Shown piece after piece: positions 12,420-23,689 of a stretch of 64,000 bases of DNA. A program made the position numbers and the translations under genes. Every line of letters starts with the position of its first letter. Within the stretch, counting starts at the first letter, position 1. The DNA comes from Cordia subcordata (taxonomy: Eukaryota > Streptophyta > Magnoliopsida > Boraginales > Cordiaceae): the NCBI GenBank assembly GCA_028554755.1, contig JAPTOF010000009.1:14795501-14859500 (forward strand). Direction: 5' to 3'. The notes below the pieces were generated by a model. The model made no database searches, was not told the origin of the DNA, and worked only from the letters and a program-made list of their open reading frames with translations.

Positions 12420-13827
12420 TGCAAACTAGGTCCAAATCTGGCATTCACAAACCTAAACAACTGTTATCACTTGCGACTTCTATTGACACTAATAAACCTA
12501 CTTTCTTCACTGTTGCATCTCGTAGTCCCTATTGGCAAAAAGCTATGGCCGATAAGTTTAATGCCTTGCTTCAAAATCACACATCGGTTCTTGTACGACC
12601 CGACCGAACCAAGAATTTATTTGGCAATAAATGGGTATATAGAATAAAGTATAACTCTTATGGCTCCATTGAACAATACAAGACTCGCCTTGTAGCGTAG
12701 GGTTTTCACTAACAGGTAAGTATTGACTAGAGTGAAATCTTTAGTCCTGTCGTTACACCAACTACCAGTTGTACAGTTCTTTTTATTGTTGTTTCTCGGG
12801 GTTGGGTCATTCGTCAACAAGATGTTAAAAATGTCTTCTTGCATGGTTTCTTAACTGAAGAAGTATACATGAGATAGCTACCTAGTTTTGTTGACCCATA
12901 GCACCCCAATCATGTTTGTAAATTACAAAAAGCATTGTATAGGCTAAAACATGCTCTTTGTGCATGGTTCAATAAGTTTAGTTCTTTTCTATTATCTCAT
13001 GGTTTTCGTTGTAACTCTACCGATACCTCTATGTTTATTTCTCATTTTGCGCAGGGTATGCTTATGTTACTTCTCTATGTTGGCGATATTGTCTTGACTA
13101 GTTGCTCCCCCCTTTTAGTCTTTTAGTTCATTCACACTCTCACATAGGCCTTTGCTATAAAAGATTTAGGGGGCCTTTATTATTTCCTTGGCATCCAGCT
13201 AAAGCGAACTCCTCAAAGCTTGTTCGTCTTTCAATCTAAATACATATAAGATCTTTTCTTTAAATTTTCCAAGCATGCTGCCAAACCAGTTAAGACACTA
13301 TTACCCTCCAAGTTGTAGCCTTCTTTGCATGATCGTGATTTATTGTCTGATTTGGTAGAATATAGGAGTACGGTAGGAGGTTTGTGATACCTTACTTTGA
13401 CTTGATATTGCCTTTGTTGTTAATGTGGTTAGTTAGTTCATGCATGCAGCTCGTACTACTCCATTACAACTTGTAGAAAGAATTTTCAGGTTCTTCCGTG
13501 GCACTATGGACGAAGGCCTTCTCTGAAAGGCGTAATCTCAACCATCTCTAGTTGCTTATGCTGATGCAAATTAGGGAGGTTGCCTAGACAACTGACACTC
13601 TACAACTGGCTATGCTATCTTCCTTGGTTCTTCTCTGATACCCTGGCAATTGAAGAAGCAAGCTACTGTTTCACAATCAAGCGTTGAAGCTGAATATCAT
13701 GTATTGGCTTATATGCTTGCAGAGACATATTGGGTTAGACAACTTATGCGTGACTTATGTGTTGTTCTCCCCTCACCTATCATTTTAGTTTTTGACAATA
13801 TCTCAGCAACCTATCTGTTAGCTAAAT
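12420..13827 (+). pseudogene. Copia reverse transcriptase and first part of RNase H
   Basis: Reverse transcriptase is visible as NKWVYRIKYNSYGSIEQYKT (12620-12690), then [13 protein letters not shown], then YRLKHALCAWFNKF (12936-12980). The active-site box reads YVGDI instead of YVDDI, so one catalytic aspartate is lost. RNase H continues at 13650 with QSSVEAEYHVLAYMLAE and stops at the insertion point after AATYLLA-like sequence near 13826. Confidence 0.72.
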
Positions 13828-15148
13828 ATTCATTATTGATTTTGATGATGAAAATTTATATATGCATTATTTGACTAAATAACTTCTTGTGAAAATGAGA
13901 CAACATCAATATGAAGCTTTGAAAGATATGAAGATGTGCAAAAAGCATTACTTGAAGGGAGAAAAGATGAGAAGGCATAAGGAGGAGAAGAGAAGCCATA
14001 AGGGGTACCAGATTTGTTTTTCTTCTTGCTCTTTTTGTGAAATGCCTATATATTGTGTGGACTTGGCTCAAAATCTTTTTCTTTGTCATAGCAAAAATTT
14101 TCAAGTCTTGCACATTTGAAAATAATATATGCACAAATGTATTTGAATGCACACATTGAGATAAAATGAGCTTTTGGGGTGTTTCTTTCAAATCACAACA
14201 TGTATTTACATATTTATTCAAAATGACTTGGAGTTGTGAAAATGCACTTAAATTATTTTTCTGCATAATCTGGCTTTACTTCACATTCTGGAGTGGCCGG
14301 ACCCCCCAGCTGGTCGACCGGCTAACCTGGGTGGTCTCCCGGCCTAAACAGAAAGGTGAAGGGAAGAGCCGGACCCCCTAGTCGGTCGACCGGTTAAGGC
14401 GTCTGGCCTAGTCAGAGAAGGAGAAGGGTAAGCCGGACGACCCAGCCGGTCGACCGGCTGAACGGGATCTGCAATAAATGCACTAGCCGTTTATTACCGT
14501 TCTAGCCGAAAATCTTAACCCTTCTTCACCTACCATATCCCTAACCCCCAAATCTCTTTAAATATTCATTTAATACACCTTCTAATCACCAATTTGAAGT
14601 GTGCTAAAGTGTTTATCATCATTCAAATCCATCTTTGAGCCATTCTTGCAATATATTTGAGCTTTCAAGAGCTTATTCTTTTTCTTCTTGAAGAAAATCT
14701 CAGATTCAATCTTTTCTCATTCTTGAGTACATACACACTTTGAGAGCTTTAATCTTTGTGAGATATATTCATTTAAGCTTGAAAAGTGTGACGAAATCCT
14801 ATAGAGTAAATCTCTTGGGTTCTTTGAAGTTAGACTTCAAAGGGGTTGTAAAGAACTTGGTTTGTGCTTTACCAAGTTTTGAAGAAGCATCTTAGTGAAG
14901 ATCTTTGAAGTTCTAAGGGGAGATTCCTTGGGTGGTGGACGTAGGCTTGGCCGAACCACCTTAAAATCGTTTGTTTCTCTTCTCCTTACATTTCTATTTT
15001 TATTCTTCTTACCTTGCTTATCTTATGTTTGATATATTATTTGTTAGAAGTTGTAAATTTTTTGTAAATTTCAAAAACGAAAATTAGTATTAATATCTTA
15101 ATTCAAACCCCCCCTTCTTAAGATATTTGCACCCACACTATCTCTTTG
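13828..15148 (+). mobile_element. SIRE/Maximus-like solo LTR inserted in the Copia RNase H
   Basis: The interval sits exactly between the two halves of the Copia RNase H. It is flanked by a 5-bp direct repeat TAAAT (13823-13827 and 15149-15153). It begins near TTGATTTTGATGATG and ends near CCCCCCCTTCTTAAGATATT and GCACCCACA, which is characteristic of SIRE-type Copia LTRs. The conventional LTR core is 13837-15137; about 10 extra bases on each side remain unexplained. There is no coding sequence, which fits a solo LTR. Confidence 0.68.
14291..14464 (+). repeat. Three GC-rich units with the palindrome CCGGTCGACCGG
   Basis: Three spaced units at about 14291, 14366 and 14430 share the pattern GCCGGAC..CC then GGTCGACCGG. 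The third contains the perfect 12-base palindrome CCGGTCGACCGG. They stand out from the AT-rich surroundings and lie inside the SIRE-like LTR. Confidence 0.8.
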
Positions 15149-15365
15149 TAAATCCAGTTCTTCATGCTTGCACGAAGCATGTTGAGATTGATTTTCCTTT
15201 CCTTTGAGAAAAAAGTTGCTCAAGGTGATGTTATTGTTCAATATGTTCCCACTATGTCACAATGTGCAGACATACTCACTAAAGCGTTGGCGTCTGGACG
15301 TTTTCATGAACTTAAAAGTAATCTTCATGCTGGTTTTCTTCTCTTCTTTCATATTGAGGGGAGAT
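15149..15365 (+). pseudogene. Copia RNase H, second part
   Basis: Continues the RNase H interrupted at 13827: NPVLHACTKHVEIDFPF, then, after a frameshift, VAQGDVIVQYVPTMSQCADI followed by LTKALASGRFHELKSNL. These are the conserved last motifs of Copia polyproteins, just before the polypurine tract at about 15356. Confidence 0.75.
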
Positions 15366-15490
15366 ATTAGAGTGTCTTGTAAAGTAAGTCATGTACAAAA
15401 TTATGTAAAGGTTAAAGTTGTAACTTTGTACATTATCTCTTATTATAAATATACGATAGTCACCCTAATTAGGGTGAGACACCACAAATT
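15366..15490 (+). repeat. Probable 3' LTR of the first Copia element
   Basis: Starts after GAGGGGAGATA with TTAGAGTGTCTTG and includes a TATA-like TTATTATAAATATA. A partner LTR was not found, so the right border is approximate. Confidence 0.5.
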
Positions 15491-15613
15491 ACTTCTATAA
15501 GATGATGGTGAAGTGTTTGGGATAGAGTGGTAGCAAGAGGATCTGACTGGGTGTGGATTTTTATGTGAGAATTGTCGAAGTTTTAGATGTTTAGCCTTTT
15601 GTAATTTTGCTAA

Positions 15614-16629
15614 ATGGACAACTTAGTGGATAAAGGTAAGTTGAATGGACAAAACTTCGTTCATAATCTCCAATCACAAGCCCAAAATGAAGCAATCAAG
15701 AAGAAAATCCATGGGATGATGGGTGATGGGAGCATAAAGAGCTTATGGTTAGGGGTGTTCATTAAGGAATCCCTGCCCCAATCAATTTTTTTTTTTCTCC
15801 GAAATAATTTTTGGGGAAAGGGTCTTACTCCATTGCCTGCCATAATTCACCAATAGGGAACACTATTTGGGAAAATAGGGAATGGAGAAAAATGTCTGGG
15901 ATGGGAGAACCTCCGAAGTTTTTTTTTTTTTTTAATGAAAAGTTCAAAAGTAATTTCCCTTTAACATTAAGTCTTTAACCTAATCTTTTGATCCCTAATT
16001 ACACCATTAAAATCAAAATTGTTTTTTAATTCATTTCACATCAAGATTGCACATTGAATGGACTAACCAATACTATTTCTAAATAGTATGGCAAGACAGA
16101 TTACGGTATTAAACATTATGCTAGCCTTTTACATTTCTAATTTTCTACTACTAACATAGACATGGTGACATATGCCCTGGTCGTGCTAGACGCTTGGATA
16201 GATAAAAATCATCATTATCAAGAGTCAAGACATCAATAAAATCAAGTACATAATTAGTCTTTGTCCATCACATAATTTAACCCACAAAATACAAATAAAA
16301 TATTATATATTATATTATCTATACACACACACATATATTAATATAATATAGATATACATATACATATATATATATATATATAAAATAAAAAGCTTTGGGT
16401 TTCGAGTATTCCCCGAAAGAAATCTTTATCATTCCCTCACTTGATTTCCCGAAATTTTTCCCCAATTTCCTGATTCCCCAGAATTGCCCATCCCCGAAAT
16501 ATCGGGTCAGTAATCAGGTTTTCCCGATGAGTACACACTCCTACTTATGGTATTCAGCCACAGTACTTGATTATTTGAGTTTGGCTAAAGCAACTTGTGG
16601 ACTTTCAAATCAACTGGAGCAAAGTATAT
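15614..16629 (+). pseudogene. Unrecognised 71-codon reading frame split by a hAT-type element
   Basis: The frame starts at ATG 15614 (MDNLVDKGKLNGQNF) and is interrupted at 15749/15750 by the hAT-type insertion. After the insertion plus one target duplication it continues in the same frame from 16552 to a TAG at 16627-16629 (LDYLSLAKATCGLSNQLEQ). I do not recognise the family. It may be a fragment of an older gene or element, since its neighbours are retrotransposon remnants. Continuity of the frame across the insertion is seen directly; that it was once coding is inference. Confidence 0.35.
15750..16543. mobile_element. Non-autonomous hAT-type element with 8-bp target duplication
   Basis: A 794-bp insertion flanked by the perfect 8-bp repeat CTTATGGT (15742-15749 and 16544-16551). 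The ends are imperfect inverted repeats: TAGGGGTGTTCAT on the left, and on the right TAGGAGTGTGTAC when reverse-complemented. Termini and 8-bp duplication are those of hAT elements. Both arms are rich in GGGGAA/CCCCGAA words. An AT/AC microsatellite lies at 16318-16382. There is no transposase. Confidence 0.85.
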
Positions 16630-16649
16630 AGCAACAGATGTGGTAAACT

Positions 16650-17060
16650 CCTTTTAAGTAGATAGTTGTTTGTTGAAAACCATCCACCTATACTAGCTCA
16701 AGGCATCACCATCCATGTGAAATGAAGAGATAGTGATGCGTTGATCATTGGCAATTTTGTAATAATTAAAGTATTGCTCCGCTTGAAATATCCAATCCAT
16801 GGCGTTATCCCCATTGAAACGAGGAAATTGCTGTGCAAATCTTTGATTTAGGTGTTCTGGTTCGCCAATACGTCGGAGTTAGAGGAAGACGCTATGTGAT
16901 GAAAAGGAGTAGTCTTGCTTCTCGATATTTGTTCAACTCGACCATCAAGCATAGTGTACTAGATAGCCAGTTGCTCCATAGATTTTTGGATAGCATCTAA
17001 CACGTTAGATTATTGTTTGAGTTGGTCATCGATGAGTCACAGTCGTGCCGGATTTGCCAT
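16650..17060 (-). pseudogene. Gypsy gag remnant
   Basis: On the minus strand this begins at ATG 17060 (MANPARL, then a stop). It continues as the gypsy gag N-terminal region with a coiled-coil-like stretch (NVLDAIQKSMEQLAI). It ends with the conserved block seen in other frames as MGITPWIGYFKRSNT and HFTWMVMP, corresponding to the D-W-I-F and H-M-D-G-D-A-L motifs of gypsy gag. It is damaged by stops and frame changes and followed by the 5' LTR on its right. Confidence 0.65.
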
Positions 17061-17093
17061 GTTCGGCGAAATGAAAGCACCCTTGATGGGTTC

Positions 17094-17444
17094 AAAGAGG
17101 AATTTCTGGAATTTTGATTGAAATAAAAGAGAGTACAGGGGCCAATTTTGAGAAAATTTGGGAAACTCAATAAGAAGAAGGAGAAAAGGAGAGCAAGAAC
17201 AATTTTGACAGAAATTCTCAGATGCGTTTTCCCTCAAGTCCAAATGCCTATTTATACATAGTCTAGGAATCTTTGAGGCATCTTCTTCTGATGTTGAGGC
17301 CTCTCCAATAGCTTCATACTTTGCTTGTTGGAAGTCGGTTGAGGATTGTCTAGAAGTTGCTGAGTTGGAATCGCTTCCTATGGGCTTGGATTGCTATATT
17401 GGGCGATACTCTCCTAGGCTATGCTCCTAGGCCGGTTCATAACC
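17094..17444 (-). repeat. Gypsy 5' LTR
   Basis: Matches the 3' LTR at 7366-7762 over most of its length, lacking about 45 bases present there. In minus orientation it starts near GGTTATGAACCGGCCTAGG. Sequence between it and the gag start would hold the primer-binding site, which I cannot identify with confidence. Confidence 0.7.
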
Positions 17445-17930
17445 TGTTTGCCTATGTGCGAAGGATACCACCATTGGATTTGGCCTTTATATATATTGAA
17501 AAAATGACTAGTAAATAATTTGCGGTGGACTCCTGCATGAGTTAACATGGTCCAGTACGAGGATGTTAACGCATTAGACGGGGAATTTGTAATGGACAAA
17601 CAAGTTCCTTAACTTGACCCAAGGGTTAGATGGAATTAAAGGCCTCTAGCCAAAAAGGACTCAACTTACGTCTGTTTTGTACTAATACATGATATATATG
17701 ATACAAATAAATATTTGCCAACCTTTTTGAACTAGTTATATTTTTATATTTTATGCTTATAAATTCATTGTGAATGGTTGACCATGTGCTTAATCTTGAT
17801 AAACTAAACGCTACGAGTAATCTAGGCTCAACCCGATACATTAGGCTTCATGTCACAATCTACATTATTTAGATTGATTTTTGTTTAACACGTTGGTTAC
17901 TTGGCTTCATGTGAATAACTCTTTAAATAT
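17445..17930. other. Intergenic stretch between the gypsy LTR and a solo LTR
   Basis: No conserved domains are visible. Short minus-strand frames (for example 17626-17841) have no supporting features. Confidence 0.5.
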
Positions 17931-17936
17931 AATTAA

Positions 17937-18453
17937 TGTTGGGAAAATCGAGGGCATACGCACATATATTGAAGCACAGCGGAAAAAACACACGTAAAGA
18001 ACACGTGATATTTTTAACATGGTTCGGCTATCTACTTACATGTACGATCTCCTCTAGGATAAATTCTACTATTGAATAATAATAGTTACAATTTAGGTGA
18101 CTTTTTGTATAGATAGAAAGTCTAAACCCTCCCTATAGAGTTCTTATAATGGTTCTATCTTCAATATGACAGAGTTTTTACAATGGCTCTATCCTCAACA
18201 GAACTAAAACGAATGTAAGACACTCTTTCTCACACACATAAGGCTCTTAGGATCTCTAACCCCCACCCTATAGGGGCCCTAAGGCCCCTACTACAAGTTA
18301 CAAGACCCTCCATTTATAGGGAAGAAATCATTGCTTCCCAAAATTTCTCCCACACTAATTTAGGCAAGTCTTGAATAAAATAACTCTCTTAATTATCTTT
18401 TCCTTCAAATTTTCTAATTTATATGGGCTTAGACTTTAAGCCATATCCCAACA
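17937..18453. mobile_element. Solo LTR with perfect 5-bp target duplication
   Basis: A 517-bp unit bounded by TGTTGGGA at the left and TCCCAACA at the right, flanked by the direct repeat ATTAA (17932-17936 and 18454-18458). The LTR-style TG...CA ends within an inverted repeat and the 5-bp duplication fit an LTR retrotransposon reduced by LTR-LTR recombination. There is no coding sequence. Confidence 0.88.
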
Positions 18454-18459
18454 ATTAAG

Positions 18460-19970
18460 ATGTCCCATATGTCCTGCATGTGTGAAACTGTTTTAGCATA
18501 TATTAATACAGCATTACTGGATAAAGTTAGGTAGATGTACTGTTGTGTTAATAGACCACAGAGCTATCTTTTTGGTCTGTTAAAATAAGCTTATAGTTCA
18601 AAGGGATGTGCTAGTAAATTACTACTATATATAGTAACGTATGGCAATGAATATATGTCATAATCAGATTCCTAATATATGATGTGCATCCTCATATTTT
18701 TTTTAGTTGTATGCAGCAACGCTAGCAAACAAGTGGCAAAATTCAAATCAGCACGTAATGCTCTCCCCCTCTATGTGTATCATCTACGTCTCTTTAATTT
18801 CTCTAAGAAAGTTGACCACCACTATCTTGCATGTATTTTTGTGAATGAATTTTTTTTTTGTAATATTATGATATTATGAGTAACATTAAGGTTATAAAAT
18901 GATCAGCTATAGTTGTCACAGTGAATAATCAGTAAGCTATACTTGGTGAACGCAGGTAGGACTTACTGAGACGTTATGAATTGCGCCAAATGGATACGAT
19001 CAGCTCTCTCTCTCTCCCCAAGCCTTTGGCAAATGCCAGAACAGTATGAATAGGCCACAGGACAATGAGTTATACATTTGAGGACTATAGAGAGGTTTCG
19101 TGCTTATTTTAGATGACATGTGAATTTTATATCTATTTTGAAATTAACGAGATTAATACACACTTGTTACAAACTAAGACGCTATTTTCCCGAATTTAGA
19201 TGGTTTACATTCATGGTAATAATAGTTCAAAACTTAAAATTATTATAAACTGAATATATTTTCTTGGCATAACAAATGTTAGATACTTATTACGGATCAC
19301 GTCTTAAAAAAGTAAGAAACTCACGCCATGATAAAATAGTTTGTGAGCCTACACTAATTAGCTGACCTAGTTATGCAATCATAAGTCGTAAGTGGTTGCC
19401 CTGTAGGCATGTCAATATCCATGGGAGGTTTCATATGATAAGGATTTAATTTTCTAGTAAGATTGGGATACTCGACTTGAGTGTCCTTCTAATTAAATGA
19501 ACACCTCAGAGTAACATATATCCAACCCAAAAGTAGAATTCGAGGGTAATATGTTAGTATAAGAAATAAATATATAATTTTTTTCTTACAAATTTAAATT
19601 TTTAAATAGTGTAATAGCTTAATATATATGGTATCAAAGTCTAAAAATCGAATAATCTTACGTTTGGAACTTACTATCACCTATAGGTGTCAGGTCCTAT
19701 TGTCACTAATTTAAAGACATTAAAACTGTGCATGTGCTAGACTCAAAACTTACTGTCACTCATTTAAAGATATCAAAATTGTGCATGTGCAGACTCGAAA
19801 TTAAAGAAGCCATGCCTATATGTTGGGCTCATATTAGTATAAATACACACCAATATCTTCTCTACAAATTTAAACTTTTAGATGAAATAGTAACTCAATA
19901 TTATATGTTAACTAATACAAATTTGCAGAAAACATAATAATAAATATTAACTCATGATAGAAATTTGTAA

Positions 19971-20030
<60 letters not shown>

Positions 20031-22225
20031 GTTATTTTTATGGATCATCTAGAAATTTCATCTGTAATATTTAATCCTTTTGAAATTCAGTAATTTTATA
20101 GTTAATAGTGTAATCGACAATTTAACATTTGTTTTTTGCCCTTTTTTGGTCAAAACAGTTTTACATTTGATGCTACTCCAAAACTCTTAGAAATAATTCC
20201 TTCTCAAACAAGTAATTCTGTTTACATCCCAACAACCAATCCACATGGTCCAAACTTAATTTTTTAAATCTTTCTCCCATGACACATTATATTTGATTAA
20301 GTCACGCAACTTTGCCATCACAGAGCTTTCAGTTGTGCTTTCAAGTCTTCAATTCTTGGAAATAAATTTATCATAATTTATTTGATGTTTGTCTATTTAT
20401 AGAAGTTAGTGGTAAAGAAAGCCTCCAACTAGCCCAAAACAATGTCATCTTGATTTCTCAAAGAGGAAAATCTTACCATAAAATATTTTAAGGTATATTC
20501 AACTCTTTTTTTTCTTTTCTCAAGTCAATTGTTTATTGTTAGTTATTTGTGAAATTTTGAATTTTGGAAGTTTGTGGCGAAGAAAGTCCCCACCTTACAC
20601 AGAAAATCGTTAACGGTTTGTCTATCCAACTAGTGTTTGTTGAACTTAATAAACATTAACATTTTATTCTAAGTAGCTTTTCATTTTTTCCCTGTCAAGC
20701 CTACCCTAATCACATAAACCTCACCTCACATTTATATACTCATATCTTTCTAAGTCATTTTATATTCATTAACTAAGTTTACAATTAGTTTCATCAAATA
20801 TTAGCACCTTTTACCGAATTAGTAAGGACTTGTGAGTCCATTTCAATTTCCGAGACTCTAGCTTCTCCTTTGATAACTTCTTATAATCTTTCATAGAGCG
20901 TTTTAGCATTTGTCACATTGTGTCAATTAGGTTTTTAAATATCACACATGCATAGAGAAATAAATAAGTATATTAACGTATCTGGCTTGCAAATTATGAT
21001 CTCACTCTACCTTTAAGGATGCACATATATACTTGAGGATTCACTAGATGAAATCATAAAGCTGTTAGATGATGACGTGAGACAATTGTCGTATCTGAGA
21101 ATAATCAGCAAATAAGTAGATAATCTCCGGCACCACCCAAAAAAATGCATTTTTCTCCAATCAATTAGCTAGATAGCTATTTGATATGTAAAATATAACA
21201 ACCCTATTTGTTATCGAAATAATTATCTAATGTTTAAATAATTCTAAATTACATACATAATTCATGGTATCGAATAAACCCAAAAATTAATTCCGTCTTT
21301 AAATAAATAAAAAAAAGAAACTGGCATGACATGTTATATTAAGTTATTTTATAGAGGGCCAGATGGGTGTGCATAATTTAGACAACTCACTTGTAGTATT
21401 TAAAATATACTTGTTGCGACTTGGAGAATTCTGGTGGCTATGATATAGTCCACGTTATTGGCCATCGATGTTACTATATTGCAGATAAGCTTAAGCGCTA
21501 CACGTGGCCATGGTGTCCGATTGGTTCACTTTTCCGTTTCTATCCGAGGTAGGATGACAAATCCATTTATTTCATAGCAAACTAAAATTATTTCACATAT
21601 TCCGAGTAGATTTTTTTTAAATGAAAAATCAAATGTATAGCTGATTTGGTCGATTAATAATGTTGGCTTAATCACTCAATTATTTTTTATTAGATTAATA
21701 ACCATTTTCATGAAATATTGTTAATCCAATAAAAAGACTTTGAGTCCTCTAAAATTGATCAAAAAAGAAAAGAGTCCTCTAAAATTCTGCCGTCTCAACT
21801 TTTTTTAGAAGTAAAAAATTTCAATTAATAAAAAACAAATACTTTTCTCAAAAATTATAGAAATCATTTTGTCAATCCAAGCAAGGGGCGAGGAATTAGA
21901 TTAGGATTGGGGCATTAAAATTTTATATACATAATGCTTTTGGTTATCAAACTTTTGTATGTAAGGAATAGGTTAGCTTGTACATGTCGGTTGTTTAGTA
22001 AAGTATTTTGCTAGAAAAAGGGAAAAGGAAAAAACTGAGTAACAATGAGATATTGATTTAATAATTGAAAATGAAGTCATGGGACTCGAGGGACTGAATT
22101 CAAAGGTTTCATCTTTCATTTTATGTAGTCAATTGCCTAACTGCCACTGATGAGTACAAAATTTTATTTTAAAATCATCAATCATTTTCTTGTTACTAAA
22201 AAAAAATGTAATTCTCTAACTTATA
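18460..22225. other. Long gene-free AT-rich stretch
   Basis: About 3.8 kb without a convincing exon. It holds a trinucleotide microsatellite (19971-20029), scattered short repeats, and a segment around 19075-19170 resembling 32150-32280 (a block with AGAGAGGT and GAAATTAA words). Confidence 0.5.
19971..20029. repeat. (AAT)n microsatellite
   Basis: About 19-20 uninterrupted AAT units. Confidence 0.95.
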
Positions 22226-22229
22226 TGAT

Positions 22230-22238
22230 CATACATAC

Positions 22239-22287
<49 letters not shown>
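22230..22287. repeat. (ATAC)n(AT)n compound microsatellite
   Basis: About five ATAC units lead directly into a run of AT dinucleotides. Confidence 0.95.
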
Positions 22288-22288
<1 letters not shown>

Positions 22289-22921
22289 TCGATCGAGCGA
22301 CAAACTATGTTATCTTTTACTACTAAAAGCAAGTGATTTTGTTAAAAGCAATCGAATCGAACAAACAACCTAAGACTACACAAAAATGTAACCAAAGTTT
22401 TCATCTATTACAAATCGTGATATTATCATTATCCAAACAATTGTTTGTCGTTCTTGTTCTCATATTTATTAATATAAAGAATAAATAGGGATACTGTTGA
22501 GATAATTTAATAATTCTTTTTCACTGAATTTTTACATAAAAAGTTAATATGTGAATTTTAAGAAAGGAAACTAAGGGGGACACCTGTCTAAAAGAAAATT
22601 TGTCTCATAATGCCACAAAAGTATTGTAAGGAGGGTTTACGATCAGAAGACACATGGAAAACTTATCACAACAAAACACAAGCAAAACGTAATACATGGC
22701 AAGGAAAAAGGGATAAATAGATATAAGCACTTCATGATTTATTAGGTCTAGCATTAAATTATGCATGCTTTACCAAGAAGCAATCGAAGTACGCAAAAAA
22801 TGGCTCAAAAATGGGAATCTTTGCACCTTCAAAATGATCTTTTGACTTTAAAACAAGAAAGACAATTGTGCATTCGTGAAAGCAACAATTGTTAATCCGA
22901 ATCTACAAGGAACCAACATAA

Positions 22922-23106
22922 AGTTTGTTTGGATTGCCTTTTCTTTAATTTTAACAAAAATTACTTTTTTGAGAAGTTAAAACTATTTATTTGGAAAAGC
23001 CAAATTCAAATTTTTCTAAAATTTTAACTTTTTTCAAAAATATAGTGAAATACTTATTGTGTAAAAACATGTTTTTTTCATGAAAAAAATCGATCCAAAC
23101 AAGCTC
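22922..23106. mobile_element. MITE with TTGTTTGGAT inverted ends
   Basis: The left end AGTTTGTTTGGATTG mirrors the right end ATCCAAACAAGCTC. Similar elements at 24234-24463 and 52791-53031 share TTTGGATTGACTTTT-like ends and T/A-rich arms. No clean target duplication is visible for this copy. Confidence 0.6.
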
Positions 23107-23376
23107 TTACCATCCAACCTTCACTACAGAAAAAAAAAGGTAATAGGCGACGTTTTATCGTCGGCTATTTTAAAACTGTCACTAGTATGGGTATCGTTTA
23201 TTTAAAATGCCACCTATATATAATTCCAGAAAAAGAAAATCACACCATGCTTTATCTATGCTTGAACCTTGAACCTTCTTTATTATAAGACTTTACAATC
23301 ATGCCATCTACTAATTAAGTTAAGAATACATTCATTAATTATCTTGCATAGTAATATATCTATGTATTACCTAAAC

Positions 23377-23540
23377 CTCTGCCTACATCATAAGATGGCC
23401 GACTATTCCTCGTTATTTTGTAGTGAAATCACTGCCTATTTTTAGTGTTTTTTTTCCCTGCCTATATCATAAGACAACTGGCTATTCCTCGTTATTTTGT
23501 AGTAAAACCACTGCCTATTCTTAGTGTTTTTTTCCCCCTT
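23377..23540. repeat. Tandem duplication of about 82 bp
   Basis: Two adjacent copies begin CTGCCTA(C/T)ATCATAAGA and share TATTCCTCGTTATTTTGTAG, with second copy starting at 23459. There is no coding content. Confidence 0.8.
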
Positions 23541-23689
23541 GGCTAAGCATACTATGTATTAATGATAATCAAACTTTTCAAGGAAAATGGAAATCAAAAG
23601 AACCAAAGAACTATCAACCTAGTTGAAAATGCTAATTAAAGTCCATATTCCAAGCATGACTGAGAGCCTTATATATTCAAGCTATTGTT

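Larger units (their letters stand above)
9536..15490 (+). mobile_element. Decayed Ale/Retrofit-like Copia retrotransposon inserted in the gypsy element
   Basis: Gag, protease, integrase, reverse transcriptase and RNase H follow in Copia order on the plus strand. A probable 3' LTR begins after the purine tract GAGGGGAGATA at 15356-15366. I cannot find a matching 5' LTR, so the left end is truncated. Many stops and frameshifts are present. The RNase H region is split by a 1.3-kb insertion at 13828-15148. The lineage is judged from the gag start (RFNGSNYRLWRS) and element style. Confidence 0.75.
7366..17444 (-). mobile_element. Decayed Ty3/gypsy retrotransposon, interrupted by other elements
   Basis: The element reads on the minus strand. 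Its 5' LTR is at about 17444-17094, gag at about 17060-16650, the end of pol at about 9530-7763, and its 3' LTR at 7762-7366. The two LTRs share long blocks such as the region ending in AAACTCAATAAGAAGAAGGAG. Protease and most reverse transcriptase are missing. The interior is occupied by a Copia element (9536-15490), an unassigned 1.1-kb stretch and a hAT-type element. All reading frames are broken, so it is inactive. Confidence 0.78.

Noticed and set aside
13832..15142. TG...CA ends with a duplication immediately outside the SIRE-like LTR core
   Set aside because: ATTAT and CTATC do not match; the better flanking repeat is TAAAT, placed about 10 bases further out on each side.
18679..18879. 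66-codon plus-strand frame
   Set aside because: It has a hydrophobic start but no homologous features, and lies in a gene-free AT-rich stretch.
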